Both the position numbers and the translations under genes were made by a program. Under the pieces are notes generated by a model, which saw only the letters and a list, made by a program, of their open reading frames with translations, made no database searches and was not told the origin of the DNA. This document shows, piece by piece, positions 24,097 to 32,130 of a stretch of 33,509 nucleotides of DNA. Every line of letters starts with the position of its first letter. The first letter of the stretch is position 1. Origin of the DNA: a virus; the IMG/VR virus record IMGVR_UViG_3300020469_002318, positions 1 to 33,509 of that record. The stretch is one strand, 5' to 3'.

Positions 24097-26394
24097 TTAA
24101 ATTGCACAAGCGTCACACTCTGATGTGGATTCAATCTCACTTAGTAGTGATTCTAAACCCTGTTTTACTTCTTCGACTTCAACCTCGTCTGTCTTATTAT
24201 CATATGTATTCTGATAGTAAGATGTTTTCCAACCATACTTATAGGTTGTTAACAAATCATTTGCCATGACTGAGACAGGCACTTCATTATCAGGATAGTT
24301 GTCTGGATTGTATGACCAGTTACCACTAATGGCTTGATCAAAAAACTTTTGCATAACAGCAACAACTTTAACATAACCATCATTACTTTTCATATCCCAT
24401 AGTAATGTGTAATGTGGTTTTAGTGATTGATATGCTGGAACAATCTGCTTAAGAGGTCCTTTCTTGGACTTTTTAATGGACAAATAATCTCTTGGTGGTT
24501 CAATTCCGTTTGTTGAATTAGACACAACGGAACTGCTCTCCGATGGCATTTGTGCCGACAGAGTTGAGTTCCGTAACCCATATTGTTTGATGTCAGTCCG
24601 TAAAGTATCCCAATCATAGTTTAATGTATTAGGTACAATCTCATCTATATCCTTTTTATATGTATCAATAGGTAAAATTCCATCAGCATACTTAGTTCTA
24701 TCAAAATATCCACAAGCACCTTGCTCCTTTGCAAGTTGATTTGATGCCTTCAAAAGATAGTATTGGAATGCCTCTGTTAGGTCATGAACCATGTTGTGTG
24801 CTTCTGGATCATTATAAGATAACTTATGCTTGGCAAGGTAATGTGCAAGTCCAATATAACCTATACCAAGTGACCTACGATTCTTAGTTCCAATCTCTGC
24901 TGCCTTGACAGGATACCCTTGGAAATCAATCAATGCATCCAATCCACGAACAGCAAGATCACATAACTCTTCAAGACTGTCAAGACTTCTTAGAGTTCCT
25001 ACATTGATAGCAGACAATATACACAAAGCAATCTCACCATTAGGATCATCTATGTGCTGTAGTGGTGTAGTAGGTAGTGTAATCTCCTGACAGAGGTTAC
25101 TCATCTCTACTTTGTCCTTGAATGAACTATGAGTATTCACATGGTCGATGTTCATGATATAAATTCTACCTGTCTCTGCTCTCTCCTTGAGTAGACTTAG
25201 TATCAGTTCTTGTGCCTTAACTCTTCTTGAGGGGATTGTTGGATCATTTTCGTAACGCTGATATAAGTCATCAAACCTATCGGTCCCAAAACTCTCAAAC
25301 AAGTCAGGACAATCATGAGGGGAAAAAAGCGTGATTTCCTTATTTTCGATAAAACGCTCATAGAATAACCTACTTAACTGAATACTATAGTCTAACTTTC
25401 TGACTCTGTTGTCCTCTGTTCCTTTGTTGTTTTTGAGGACGAGGATGTCTTCGATTTCTTTGTGCCAGATTGGGAAGTGGACAGTTGCTGATCCACCACG
25501 GATGCCATTTTGAGTGCAACATCTGACAGTACTTTCAAACTTTTTGAGGAAAGGAACAACACCTGTGTGCTGTACTTCTCCACCCCTGATTTTACTGTTG
25601 ATTCCCCTGATTCTACCAGCGTTGATACCAATACCAGCCCTTTGTGCGACATACTTACCAATGGCCATGTCAGAAGTAAAAATGCTATCCAAGGTGTCGT
25701 CAATATCAACCAGAACGCAAGACGCATATTGACGAATTGGTGTTCTGACTCCTCCCATGACTGGTGTTGGGATGTTGATCCTGTGTCTGCTGATTGCTTC
25801 GTAGTATCTTTTGACATAATCTAACCTTTTTTCTTTTGGATAATCTGCAAACATAGTAGCTGCTATCATCATGTACATGAACTGTGGAGTCTCATATACT
25901 TGACCAGTACTACGGTCTTGTACTAGGTACTTGTCAACAACTTGGCGAAGTCCTGCATAAGTAAACAGAAAATCTCTATCATGATCTATAGACTTATCTA
26001 GTTCATCTATCTCGTCATCATTATACTTTGTTGTGATATCTTTATCATAGATACCCTTCAGTATACATTGAGTAATATGATCTCCAAGACTAGGATGATC
26101 TTTAATCTTTGCATAAAGACTTTTTCTTAGACTAAACAGCAACAGTCTAGCAGCAACATACTGATAGTTAGGGTTCTCTAGAGATATAAGATCACTAGAA
26201 GATTTAATAAGAATCTCTTGAATCTCTGCAGTTGTAATTCCATCATAGAATTGCAACCCAGATTGTATTTCTATTTGACTAGCAGAGACACCTGCAAGAT
26301 CCTTGCATGCCTCTTCTACCATTACATGCATCTTATTAAGATCAAGAGGTTCGATGCTTCCAGACCTCTTCTTGACCTTAGTTCCGTTACTCAT
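24097..26394 (-). CDS. nrdA: Ribonucleotide reductase class Ia, large (R1) subunit
   Basis: I start at the ATG at 26394 (ATGA overlap with the primase gene); a TTG four codons upstream is less likely. The 765-residue protein is colinear with E. coli NrdA, including the N-terminal ATP-cone-like region (VKKRSGSIEPLDLNK), C226 in YASCVL (E. coli C225), SNLCQE and CILSA for the other active-site Cys, the SYYQNT Tyr pair, and a CDAC tail for reduction by thioredoxin or glutaredoxin. It needs no B12. It lies between DNA primase and nrdB, as in other T4-like phages. Confidence 0.97.
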   Translation of the reverse strand: MSNGTKVKKRSGSIEPLDLNKMHVMVEEACKDLAGVSASQIEIQSGLQFYDGITTAEIQEILIKSSSDLISLENPNYQYVAARLLLFSLRKSLYAKIKDHPSLGDHITQCILKGIYDKDITTKYNDDEIDELDKSIDHDRDFLFTYAGLRQVVDKYLVQDRSTGQVYETPQFMYMMIAATMFADYPKEKRLDYVKRYYEAISRHRINIPTPVMGGVRTPIRQYASCVLVDIDDTLDSIFTSDMAIGKYVAQRAGIGINAGRIRGINSKIRGGEVQHTGVVPFLKKFESTVRCCTQNGIRGGSATVHFPIWHKEIEDILVLKNNKGTEDNRVRKLDYSIQLSRLFYERFIENKEITLFSPHDCPDLFESFGTDRFDDLYQRYENDPTIPSRRVKAQELILSLLKERAETGRIYIMNIDHVNTHSSFKDKVEMSNLCQEITLPTTPLQHIDDPNGEIALCILSAINVGTLRSLDSLEELCDLAVRGLDALIDFQGYPVKAAEIGTKNRRSLGIGYIGLAHYLAKHKLSYNDPEAHNMVHDLTEAFQYYLLKASNQLAKEQGACGYFDRTKYADGILPIDTYKKDIDEIVPNTLNYDWDTLRTDIKQYGLRNSTLSAQMPSESSSVVSNSTNGIEPPRDYLSIKKSKKGPLKQIVPAYQSLKPHYTLLWDMKSNDGYVKVVAVMQKFFDQAISGNWSYNPDNYPDNEVPVSVMANDLLTTYKYGWKTSYYQNTYDNKTDEVEVEEVKQGLESLLSEIESTSECDACAI

Positions 26395-27374
26395 ACTTTT
26401 TTCCAAGTGTTAAATTTGACTTTTGCTTCTAAGTTTTGATATGTGTTTAATTTTAGCATGGGCATCACATCATGTCCAGCAAGAACCATATCGTTTATGT
26501 CCTTTTCCTCAAGAGATGAAGGCCATATCACTACCTTTTCTCCTCTATCAATGGTGTCTGAGATTCTTGTACAAATCTCACGATTCCTTGGCTCGTTATC
26601 ATAAACCCAAACAGGATCGCTAACACCCCACTTCCCAACATCACCGTCTGCACCGCACATAGCAATGCTATTTGGAACGAACGAGCTGTCGAAGGGTCCT
26701 TCTGTAATATAGACTGGAGTTTCTTCTTTGATTTGATCCAATCCATAAATTTTTGGTGCATCATCATAAAGCATTATAGTGATATATTTAACAGAGTTTG
26801 GAACTAGACTTCTTCCCTGAAATCCTACCAGTTCTTTTTTATAAAAGAGTGGTATGACTATACGAGGTTCTTCAATTACATTTGATCCAAATGTCTGCTT
26901 TAGTGAGTTCGTAAACTCACAAAATTTCTCCGCATAATAGAATTTATTAGGATCGATTTTTCTACTTTCAAGGTATGTGCGGCCTTGAACATTGTCACTG
27001 CAAAAGGGTAGGTTTACCTTAGTATTAAATGTTGGGGATTCAAATTCTGTTACCTCTTTGGGGGCAGCAATAGCAGAAGCACCTTTTCTACCAGCAAACC
27101 CACCTTTAAACTTCTCCATAACAAATTTTTTATGAAGAGTAGTATCTATCTGTTTAAGAAAATTGGCAAAAGAAAGTGAAGCACCACAGTTATGGCACTT
27201 AAAGTTAGTATTATTCTTTATTGAATAGAAATATCCTCTTGCTTTATTCTTATGTTTCTGCGAGTCTCCACAGATAGGACAACGAAAGTTGTACAGATCT
27301 GGTTTTACTTTTTTAAACTTTTCAAGACGAGCTGATAGAAGACTAATATATTTCGAGTCTATCAGATCCATCAA
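26391..27374 (-). CDS. 61: DNA primase (T4 gp61-like)
   Basis: The 327-residue protein starts with a zinc ribbon (C32, C35, C60, C63 in RCPICGD and KCHNCGA), followed by a linker and a TOPRIM-like domain with YITEGPFDSSF (E225) and VYDNEPRN (about 258-265). That is the DnaG/gp61 layout that makes RNA primers for lagging-strand synthesis with the gp41 helicase. It sits directly before nrdA. Two adjacent Met codons make the start uncertain by one residue. Confidence 0.9.
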   Translation of the reverse strand: MMDLIDSKYISLLSARLEKFKKVKPDLYNFRCPICGDSQKHKNKARGYFYSIKNNTNFKCHNCGASLSFANFLKQIDTTLHKKFVMEKFKGGFAGRKGASAIAAPKEVTEFESPTFNTKVNLPFCSDNVQGRTYLESRKIDPNKFYYAEKFCEFTNSLKQTFGSNVIEEPRIVIPLFYKKELVGFQGRSLVPNSVKYITIMLYDDAPKIYGLDQIKEETPVYITEGPFDSSFVPNSIAMCGADGDVGKWGVSDPVWVYDNEPRNREICTRISDTIDRGEKVVIWPSSLEEKDINDMVLAGHDVMPMLKLNTYQNLEAKVKFNTWKKV

Positions 27375-27756
27375 TGCGTACAGTTTCTTCTAATATTATA
27401 CTTGCTGCCTGTGCATTAGTCAAGACTGGTTTAATTATTCTTTGTCCGACTGGACTAACCAAGAAAGATATAACAGCAATAGAACCAGCGATAGTCCACA
27501 TTTTCTTTTCCATCGTTCTAAGACGGTCATCGACTTTTCTGATGTCTCTCTCGCATCCTTTCTTGATTTCATCTGTCTTACGAGTTACTTCTCTGTGAAC
27601 ACTATCAACCTTTTCAAATAAAACAGCATCAATCCTATCTTGCTTATCAAGTTTTTCGTTATGAACAGCAAGAAGTTGTCCCATCTTTACAGAGTTTTCC
27701 TGTAAGGTTGAGACAACTTTTTCCAATCTTTCTAGTATGGCAGAATTTACATCCAT
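27343..27756 (-). CDS. Coiled-coil protein with one membrane helix
   Basis: The 137-residue protein has a long helical, heptad-like region (about 1-88; LERLEKVVSTL, EKVDSVHREVTRKTDEIKKG), a hydrophobic segment (about 88-103, WTIAGSIAVISFLVSP) and a polar tail. The layout resembles XhlA-like or spanin-type phage lysis accessory proteins, but no family is sure. It overlaps the primase start by 32 bases and the next gene upstream by 10. Confidence 0.6.
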   Translation of the reverse strand: MDVNSAILERLEKVVSTLQENSVKMGQLLAVHNEKLDKQDRIDAVLFEKVDSVHREVTRKTDEIKKGCERDIRKVDDRLRTMEKKMWTIAGSIAVISFLVSPVGQRIIKPVLTNAQAASIILEETVRIDGSDRLEIY

Positions 27757-27956
27757 CGTTTTCTAGACCCTGCACCACCGTACAAATATCGCTTCAAAGG
27801 TTTTTTGTCTTTTTTCTTTTTACCGAGACCTTTATCATAACCAGCAACTGGTCCTTTAGCATCTGCATTAGAGCCAAATCCACCACTCTGCCCGACTGCA
27901 TTGCCGACCATTTCTTCTTTAACAAGTTTAATGATCCTAGCAAGGCGACGATCCAT
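27747..27956 (-). CDS. Small Gly/Lys-rich protein (69 residues)
   Basis: The start is set at 27956, where the ATG overlaps the previous stop as TAATG; a longer frame adds nine residues inside the upstream gene. An N-terminal helix (ARIIKLVKEEMVG) leads to a Gly-rich loop, a basic run (KKKKDKK) and the ending YLYGGAGSRKRWM, a type of ending I recall from small cyanophage virion-associated proteins. Function is unknown. Confidence 0.6.
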   Translation of the reverse strand: MDRRLARIIKLVKEEMVGNAVGQSGGFGSNADAKGPVAGYDKGLGKKKKDKKPLKRYLYGGAGSRKRWM

Positions 27957-28327
27957 TAGATATCTCGTAATTGTTCCAGACAATAATTATCATCAACAAT
28001 ATTATTTAGTTCAGTGGAAGGATATTCTGGTATCCTACCAAGATAAGAAAGGAAACTCTTAGTGCAAGACCATAGTTCCTTATCCAACTTGAAAAATAAC
28101 AAAGGCACTCCTGCATCACCAAAGACATTAAAAAGGACTATAAAATGATTCAGAATCAGATGAGTTCTTAACTCGCCACTGTTCTTATATCGTTTCAGTA
28201 GTCTTTTTATGTATTTTATTCGTTTTAAATCATCATAAAAGTCATCCTCAGTTACTGCCTGAGGATTTTCATAATTTTTTATAGCGAAAAGGAGATAGTT
28301 ACTATCATTCAGTTCATCAAATCTCAT
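27956..28327 (-). CDS. Unknown 123-residue phage protein
   Basis: The protein is soluble and mostly helical. A basic central helix (IKYIKRLLKRYKNSGELRTHLILNH in two pieces, about 36-60) is followed by a hydrophobic stretch (FIVLFNVFGDAGVPLLFF) and an acidic end. The central pattern recalls a domain found in many T4-like phages that lacks a known role. It is coupled to the next gene by TAATG. Confidence 0.6.
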   Translation of the reverse strand: MRFDELNDSNYLLFAIKNYENPQAVTEDDFYDDLKRIKYIKRLLKRYKNSGELRTHLILNHFIVLFNVFGDAGVPLLFFKLDKELWSCTKSFLSYLGRIPEYPSTELNNIVDDNYCLEQLRDI

Positions 28328-28348
28328 AATAAAATGAAATAAATTTAT

Positions 28349-28852
28349 TTATTCGTCAGTAGGATATGCAATACCGTTAGCACCTGTAGACACACCAGAC
28401 ATAGCAACTAGAGTTTCAGATTTTACTCTGAGAGAACCGTGCATATCAATATATGTCGTTACACCTACCCATCCTTGGTGTCCTACATGGTAGGAACCTG
28501 ATGTCTCAGTTGATATACCATAGACTAGCGAATCATACTCTGATCGATCCTCCTGATATACACTATCTAACACTGAACTCTTAGGAAGTTCACTGATATA
28601 ATAGCTTGTTGCCGAGATACTTACTGCAGATAAACCTGCTGTAGTATCTATGGTTAGTATTCTGTCACTAGTTATACCTGTGACTACTGCATCGCCGTAA
28701 TAAGTACCGACTCCGCCTCTTGCTCCTACTCGGATTACCTGTCCGACAGTTACATCGGATGTGAAGGTAGTACCAGTACCTGTGACAGTTGTACCGTCAA
28801 CTGCTACTGTACCAAAAGTAGCAATGTTATCATTGTTGCCCCACAGAGCCAT
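28349..28852 (-). CDS. Beta-rich structural protein (probable virion surface or tail)
   Basis: The 167-residue protein starts MALWGNNDN and consists of Gly/Thr/Val-rich strand repeats (GTVAVDGTTVTGTGTTFTSD, then VGQVIRVG) with no helix. Starts of the type MALWGN followed by VDGTTVTGT strands occur in cyanophage structural proteins. It has its own late-type promoter at 28886-28893, in line with a late virion gene. Its exact place in the virion is unknown. Confidence 0.72.
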   Translation of the reverse strand: MALWGNNDNIATFGTVAVDGTTVTGTGTTFTSDVTVGQVIRVGARGGVGTYYGDAVVTGITSDRILTIDTTAGLSAVSISATSYYISELPKSSVLDSVYQEDRSEYDSLVYGISTETSGSYHVGHQGWVGVTTYIDMHGSLRVKSETLVAMSGVSTGANGIAYPTDE

Positions 28853-28885
28853 GTTTCTACACCCGAACTACAATTTGCTTAGAAT

Positions 28886-28893
28886 TATTTATA
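28886..28893 (-). promoter_or_regulatory. T4-late-type promoter octamer
   Basis: An exact TATAAATA on the minus strand lies about 34 bases before the ATG at 28852, the spacing expected for a gp55-dependent late promoter. Confidence 0.7.
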
Positions 28894-28896
28894 AAC

Positions 28897-29085
28897 TCAG
28901 GAACCTAGTAGTGCTTTCTCTAGTGCTTCGACTAGCTGATCGTCTACTTTATTGCCTGATTTGGCAGCAGCCTTCTTAAGAAGTCCGATGACAAACACCT
29001 TTAGTTTATCCTCTAGATCCTCTGGGATCTTGTCTACTGCTTTATCTATTATATTGATAGCAATAGGTAGTAAAAATTTAGTCAT
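28897..29085 (-). CDS. Small amphipathic helical protein
   Basis: The 62-residue protein is almost entirely helix-prone: a hydrophobic start (FLLPIAINIIDKAVDKI), a charged turn and a second helix (KLKVFVIGLLKKAAAK). It could lie on or across the membrane in a holin-like way, or be a minor virion protein. Nothing in it settles this. It stands alone with short gaps on both sides. Confidence 0.55.
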   Translation of the reverse strand: MTKFLLPIAINIIDKAVDKIPEDLEDKLKVFVIGLLKKAAAKSGNKVDDQLVEALEKALLGS

Positions 29086-29112
29086 GATTATGTAATATGC
29101 TATTACTATATA

Positions 29113-29814
29113 TCAGTCGTATTTCTTTTTACCACCAACCATTCTACCTGATCCTTTTTTATCAAAGAATTTGATGCCATGCTTCTTCATATCTGAGTAC
29201 TGAGCATCTTTCTTTTTCTTGTCTGTTTGTTTTCTTTTCACTCTTTCCCTCGCTGCTTGTGCGTTTTTCATAAAGTCTTTATAACTTGTTAGGTCTTCTT
29301 CTAACTTCTTTGTTGCTTTTTGAATGCCAGAGTATCTTTTACCAACTTTTTTCATGTCATTATCAATTGCTGCACCTGCCATATCAGCAGAAGATTTCCT
29401 GACATAACTTCCTAATGTTTTCTTTTTAAGTTCTGAAAGATAATCTTCCCTTGTTACACCTGCCTTTGATCTTTCTCTTTCAGCAACTGATTTGATAAGC
29501 ATTTTTAATACTGCTCTCTTTCCAAATGGATTTTTCTTTTTCTTAGGATGTGTCATTGCAATTTCATTGACACTATGCTTCTTACCTTTCATTAACATAC
29601 CATCTGGCATTACATGATAACCTTCTGGTATTGCTTTACACTTTTGCTCATCCTTACAAAAGTATTGTCCTTTACCACATTTTGTAGATTCGCTTCTAGT
29701 TATTTTTTCATCCTTCTCATTGCTTGCAAGATTCTTCTTAAGTTTTTTCTTTGAAATTTTCGGACCACCGATTAGATCACCATACTCATCTCGGTACTCT
29801 TCTTTCCAGTTCAT
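29113..29814 (-). CDS. Lysine-rich probable virion protein with Cys motif
   Basis: The 233-residue protein has a short Cys cluster (KCGKGQYFCKDEQKCKAIPEG, about 46-65, CxxxxxxxCxxxxxC) and a later block (KKTLGSYVRKSSADMAGAA, about 131-149) followed by MKKVGKRYSGIQKATKKL. Both block types recur in T4-like cyanophage proteins of unknown structure. The end is very basic. It is coupled to the next gene upstream by a one-base overlap. A role in the head with packaged DNA is inferred. Confidence 0.65.
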   Translation of the reverse strand: MNWKEEYRDEYGDLIGGPKISKKKLKKNLASNEKDEKITRSESTKCGKGQYFCKDEQKCKAIPEGYHVMPDGMLMKGKKHSVNEIAMTHPKKKKNPFGKRAVLKMLIKSVAERERSKAGVTREDYLSELKKKTLGSYVRKSSADMAGAAIDNDMKKVGKRYSGIQKATKKLEEDLTSYKDFMKNAQAARERVKRKQTDKKKKDAQYSDMKKHGIKFFDKKGSGRMVGGKKKYD

Positions 29815-30254
29815 TATAATTCACCCTTTGCAATCTTTGCCTTTACTACATCCATAGCAGTAGCACCCTTACCATACTTTTTCTCAGTTTGTTTTTGAAG
29901 AACAGTCTTACCTTTTATCTTTTCATTATCAGGTGTGCGTCTACTTGGGGTGCTCTTACTAGAACCACCACCTGTACCATACTTCACAAGTTTATCATCT
30001 CTCATTCTATCATAACCTTCTTCAGGAATATAATCTTCTCTCTTATATGCTGGAACCTTTGCTCCTTTCACACCTCTTCTAGACTTGTGCTCCTCTCTAC
30101 GCTTATCAATAGTCTTTCCTCTCTTATTCTCCGAATCAAACATTGCAGGTTCACCATGTCCTGGTCCAGACCTTCTGTAATTTCTTATAGATGCTTTACC
30201 GTAATCAGATCTACCCTTATCTACTTTTGCCTCAGCTAGATTTTTTTTTTTCAT
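29814..30254 (-). CDS. Basic Ser/Lys-rich phage protein, start in an A11 run
   Basis: The 146-residue protein begins MKKKNLAEAKVDKGRSDYG and is very rich in Lys, Arg and Gly, ending DVVKAKIAKGEL. Its start codon and first codons lie in a run of eleven A at the end of the upstream gene, 23 bases before that gene stops. Slippage in the run would fuse the two products. Low complexity and context suggest a DNA-associated virion protein. Confidence 0.6.
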   Translation of the reverse strand: MKKKNLAEAKVDKGRSDYGKASIRNYRRSGPGHGEPAMFDSENKRGKTIDKRREEHKSRRGVKGAKVPAYKREDYIPEEGYDRMRDDKLVKYGTGGGSSKSTPSRRTPDNEKIKGKTVLQKQTEKKYGKGATAMDVVKAKIAKGEL

Positions 30255-30909
30255 ACATTAACCAAGTGCTTTCGGTCAATGCTGCTTTAGGATTATATGA
30301 TTCCATGCCTTGTTTTCGCATGAATTCTTTGAATGCTGGAGAGTTGATTCCTCTCTTAGGATCTTTCATCCTGTTTGCCTTTGATCTCTCTCTGTATGGT
30401 TTATCAGATTCATCATCAGGTTTTGAACTCTCAGGATTTCTCATTGCACGGTAGTTTTCCTGTGCTTCTTCTTCTGGAATATATTCTTCCTCTTTCATAT
30501 GGTCTGCTGCTTTATATAAAGGCTTACCATCTTTACCTTTCATACCTTTCTTATAGTTCTGGTATGCTGGCGTATTACCTTTCTTGTCAGCATTAGTAAC
30601 AGTCATTTCCTCAGTTGATAACTGTGCTATTGCTTCCTCAATACTTGGATTAATTTTAATACTATTCTTTACTTTCTTTTCTTTAATAGTTTCTTCTTTT
30701 TCATCAGAAGTTGCAGCGTCTTTAGACCTATACATCTTAGTTGCATCTTTTCTCTCTTGGAGATCATGAGCAATCTTCTCAGCAATCTCTCTGCGTAATT
30801 TCTCAGCAGGAGATTCCTCTACAATCGGTTCCTCGATTATAGATTCGGTAAAGACATTCTGAATACTATTAAGTATCAGTGTCTTGGCAGTTTCATCAAT
30901 GTTACGCAT
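30232..30909 (-). CDS. Charged repeat-like phage protein
   Basis: The 225-residue protein has a helical, acidic N-terminus (ETAKTLILNSIQNVFTESI; EEPIVEESPAEKLRREIAEK) and a lower-complexity C-terminal half with two similar units, TPAYQNYKKGMKGKDGKP and SPAFKEFMRKQGMES. It ends MYEKKKSS in an A11 run. A late-type promoter lies 32 bases upstream. The role is unknown; its neighbours suggest a virion protein. Confidence 0.6.
   Translation of the reverse strand: MRNIDETAKTLILNSIQNVFTESIIEEPIVEESPAEKLRREIAEKIAHDLQERKDATKMYRSKDAATSDEKEETIKEKKVKNSIKINPSIEEAIAQLSTEEMTVTNADKKGNTPAYQNYKKGMKGKDGKPLYKAADHMKEEEYIPEEEAQENYRAMRNPESSKPDDESDKPYRERSKANRMKDPKRGINSPAFKEFMRKQGMESYNPKAALTESTWLMYEKKKSS
30241..30251 (-). 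repeat. A11 homopolymer in overlapping coding ends
   Basis: Eleven consecutive A on the minus strand (T on the plus strand) lie where genes 30232-30909 and 29814-30254 overlap. A +1 shift, or a transcript lacking one A, joins the upstream frame to the downstream one. Confidence 0.8.
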
Positions 30910-30920
30910 CGAAGCTTTCT

Positions 30921-32129
30921 CTACGCTTTCTTCTTAGTTTTATTTATAAACGACTTAACCTTCTCTAATGGAGTTAGTTGCTGTACATACTCACGATAAG
31001 AGTCTGTACCCACTCCTCTCATGGATGCAGGAACACCAGAGACAGGTCTTTTAGTTACATATTCACTCAAATCTTTTATCCAAGATTTAAACATCAGTCC
31101 TTCGTTAGTCACTGCTATGACATAGTTTGCACCTCTACGAACTATTCTACCAATCAAGCCATGGTTTAAATTTTCTACCAGATTTCCTATATCAAACAGT
31201 TTTTTATCAAGATATATTTCTCTCAGCGTGTTTCCTGCAAGTTTAGGAGCAATCTGCCACAATTCTACACCCTCAGTCTTAGCAGCAGCACCCATAGATT
31301 TCTGTACTGTGTTAAATAATTCTCTTGCAACTACACCTTTAGCTGCTTTTGGAAGACCTTTTTTAAATGATTCAAAGTCTCCATCTGCTGCTAACGCTCG
31401 TAGTTTGGAAGCAGACATGCCCTCGACACCTTCAGCATCGGGATCCCTTTCTCCTGCGGAAATAACATTAATCGCGTCAAAATTATAGAGTTCCCCGTTG
31501 TATTTGTTTGCGATCCCCTCAAACTCTTTCTGTCTGTCAGCACCAACAACGATATTAACGCTGGAGTACCCTTGTGTGTCGGCTTGTGATAACGCATCGA
31601 ATATAGTACGAACTGATGGATCATATACAATGTTATTGGTATGATCTGGAAATAATTTTTTCATAAAAAGAACCTTTTCCTCGGTGTCGAGTGGATTCTT
31701 TTGAGGATCTACTGAGTGTGATGGATATATTGTGTACTCTCCTTCCTGTGCTGTGTCTGCAATCTTACTAAGAAGTTTTTCATGACCAGCAGTAGGTGGA
31801 TTAAATCTTCCAAAACCAATGGTTAATGTACCACGAGTTTTTTCTACTGGTTCTTGCTCTGCTGGTTCTTCTGGTTGTGCTTGTGGTGTAGCAGGTGGAC
31901 CTTGATCGGGTACAACACCACGAGCAGCCATTCCTGGTTTAGTAGGATCAGTTTCTTGTGCTGGTTTGCGACCACTATTAAAAACTAATTCACCTTCAAT
32001 AGTACGACCTACAATTCTTCCATTAGGATCCAACCATGAACCATGACCATCCCCAGTCAAACCAAGCTTTGATGCTTGCTTTGCTGCGTTAGTCTGAGCT
32101 TCAGTTATGAATTGTGCAAAATTTTTCAT
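30921..32129 (-). CDS. Nucleotidyltransferase with capsid-targeting-type leader
   Basis: I start at the ATG at 32129, right after the oxygenase stop and about 40 bases below a late-type promoter; a frame 12 codons longer runs into that gene. The 402-residue protein starts MKNFAQFITE then Ala, like T4 IPIII (MKTYQEFIAE), with ITE fitting the gp21 cleavage rule. A Pro/Gln-rich linker (about 55-98) leads to a cytidylyltransferase-like fold: GFGRFNPPTAGH (105-116; the (H/T)xGH motif) and GMSASKLR (237-244; the SSTKIR-like motif). Such enzymes join NMP to phosphorylated substrates, for example NMN. It is probably packed in the head, so an enzyme delivered or used in the capsid is possible. Confidence 0.78.
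   Translation of the reverse strand: MKNFAQFITEAQTNAAKQASKLGLTGDGHGSWLDPNGRIVGRTIEGELVFNSGRKPAQETDPTKPGMAARGVVPDQGPPATPQAQPEEPAEQEPVEKTRGTLTIGFGRFNPPTAGHEKLLSKIADTAQEGEYTIYPSHSVDPQKNPLDTEEKVLFMKKLFPDHTNNIVYDPSVRTIFDALSQADTQGYSSVNIVVGADRQKEFEGIANKYNGELYNFDAINVISAGERDPDAEGVEGMSASKLRALAADGDFESFKKGLPKAAKGVVARELFNTVQKSMGAAAKTEGVELWQIAPKLAGNTLREIYLDKKLFDIGNLVENLNHGLIGRIVRRGANYVIAVTNEGLMFKSWIKDLSEYVTKRPVSGVPASMRGVGTDSYREYVQQLTPLEKVKSFINKTKKKA
30941..30948 (-). promoter_or_regulatory. T4-late-type promoter octamer inside a coding end
   Basis: An exact TATAAATA lies within the last codons of the nucleotidyltransferase gene, 32 bases before the ATG at 30909 of the next gene. Confidence 0.6.
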
Positions 32130-32130
32130 T

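Noticed and set aside
25392-25824. Long frames on both strands inside nrdA.
   Set aside because: They lie wholly within the well-conserved nrdA coding sequence, which fully explains the region; their sequences are Ser/Thr-rich and unlike any family.
28337-28353. AAATAAATTTATTT palindrome with AATAAATA ahead of the gene starting at 28327.
   Set aside because: AT-rich palindromes are frequent in this sequence; the octamer has one mismatch and is only about 20 bases from the start.
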